Shown: piece by piece, positions 63,243-64,000 of the stretch
Layout of the letters: every line of letters starts with the position of its first letter
Numbering within the stretch: position 1 is the stretch's first letter
Origin: Cunninghamella blakesleeana
Lineage: Eukaryota; Mucoromycota; Mucoromycetes; Mucorales; Cunninghamellaceae
Direction: 5' to 3'
Assembly (NCBI GenBank): GCA_017871115.1
Contig: JAFCIZ010000002.1
Span: 2,873,501 to 2,937,500 of the forward strand
Length of the DNA stretch: 64,000 nt
Position numbers and translations under genes: made by a program
The notes under the pieces: model-generated
Database searches by the model: none
Told to the model about the DNA's origin: nothing
What the model saw: only the letters and a program-made list of their open reading frames with translations

Positions 63243-64000
63243 GTTTATATACCTGAGGATTTTGTTCTTGTTCCTTTTTAGTAATTCCACTATGTCTTAA
63301 TAATACTTGCCATTCATTTGGTAATCCAGTAAATTCACCGGTATCAGGATCAAATCCAACGTGAGTCACATGTCGTGTATTATAAGGTAATGAAATAGTT
63401 GATGTTGCTTTGGTTGCATTATTATTATTATTGGATAACATATCTATGGTATGTATATGTACGTATGTATGTCGAAAAATAAAACATATATTATGATAAT
63501 GTTATTATTTTGAGTTTTCATAGAAACATAACATTCATCATTTTATTATTTTGTTTTATTCTATTTATCTTACCAGTAAAACCAATAACAAACTTATCCA
63601 GAACACCTCTTAATGAGGATCTATCTCTAGGTTTTCCAAAATAAAGTGAAGAATCATTTGATTCTGATCCATGTTGTACTGAAGAACGACGTTCAGAGGA
63701 GGAGTGATGATGAGAAGATGGTTTTATTAAATTAGAAGCTAAAGAATGAAGTGTAGCTGTATTAGAAGTAGGATGGTGATGTTCATTTATGGAAGAAGGA
63801 TGAGGAGGAGGAGGGGGAGGGTAATATTGACTTGATAATTGAATATCAATTTGATGATTATGATGAGGATTTGTTTGTGAAGGTGAAGAAACATTACTTG
63901 TATTATAAAGTTTTGTAACAGTATTTTTAGCACTAAGGTTAAAATGACGTGATAAAGAAGGGCTCGATTTATATGATTTGATTAAATAAGCAGGTTGTTG
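60798..64000 (-). CDS. STE20: p21-activated protein kinase (Ste20/PAK family), 5' end off the window
   Basis: Effector of Cdc42/Rac controlling polarity, mating or stress MAP-kinase signalling and class I myosin (through its TEDS Ser). Partial: reading right to left, the upstream exon from about 63574 to the window edge encodes a His/Pro/Ser-rich region ([14 protein letters not shown]). The CRIB domain follows ([46 protein letters not shown]), then a Ser/Thr/Asn-rich linker and a complete kinase domain. Kinase motifs: [40 protein letters not shown] (rebuilt across a splice), GTPYWMAPEVV, and the end [16 protein letters not shown] upstream of the CRIB suits Ste20/Pak1 rather than Cla4. No PH domain is seen in the part available. 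Confidence 0.94.

Noticed and set aside
1..64000. Search for a CRISPR array, transposase, reverse transcriptase, viral gene or secondary-metabolite cluster
   Set aside because: No regularly spaced repeats, no transposase or RT motifs, and no polyketide, peptide-synthetase or viral signatures seen; the GGPP synthase stands alone without a terpene cyclase nearby.

Overview
This is nuclear DNA from an AT-rich, intron-rich fungus. Genes are read as many short exons with GT..AG introns, mostly about 60-190 nt, starting gtaagt/gtaaat/gtata and ending tatag/ttag. TAA, TAG and TGA all act as stops, so the standard code applies. The gene set (class I myosin with IQ, TH1 and SH3 regions, kinesin-3, bimC-type kinesin-5, p21-activated kinase, fungal-type OPT transporter, TauD-type dioxygenase, mitochondrial EF-Tu, Sec12) is fungal. 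Animal-like genes that yeasts lack (Abraxas-like, CCDC6-like, SMPD4-like) point to an early-diverging lineage such as Mucoromycota or Zoopagomycota. A mitochondrial EF-Tu with a transit peptide argues against anaerobic gut fungi. I cannot name a species.

Layout: 0.7-2.1 kb MocA-type oxidoreductase (-); 2.5-4.0 kb geranylgeranyl diphosphate synthase (-); 4.9-6.0 kb short-chain dehydrogenase (-); 6.7-9.1 kb CCDC6-like coiled-coil protein (+); 9.5-15.0 kb tripeptidyl peptidase II (+); 16.5-19.6 kb SMPD4-like membrane protein (-); 20.5-22.6 kb mitochondrial EF-Tu (+); 23.0-24.9 kb TauD-like dioxygenase (-); 25.5-29.0 kb OPT oligopeptide transporter (-); 29.6-31.3 kb elongin A (+); 32.0-37.2 kb class I myosin (+); 37.8-40.4 kb CCT theta (+); 41.0-42.3 kb Abraxas-like pseudo-MPN protein (-); 42.7-43.8 kb MEF2-type MADS factor (-); 44.0-45.0 kb SpoU-type RNA 2'-O-methyltransferase (-, intronless); 45.2-47.3 kb Sec12 (+); 47.6-54.2 kb kinesin-3 (-); 55.4-58.6 kb kinesin-5 (-); 60.8 kb to the right edge, PAK kinase (-, 5' end missing).

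The genes do not form a pathway cluster. They are mostly housekeeping: proteolysis, translation, folding, transcription elongation, secretion, cytoskeleton and signalling. Spacers are 0.2-2.2 kb of A/T-rich sequence with microsatellites. I saw no rRNA, tRNA, transposon, CRISPR array or viral gene. The most notable observations are an 8-nt microexon completing the catalytic-Asp region of TPP2, a fungal Abraxas-like scaffold with a dead JAMM site, a short kinesin-5 without a visible BimC box, and a class I myosin whose tail ends without the usual acidic segment. Exon boundaries were assigned by eye from splice consensus, reading frame and family conservation; they may be off by a base or by an alternative site.
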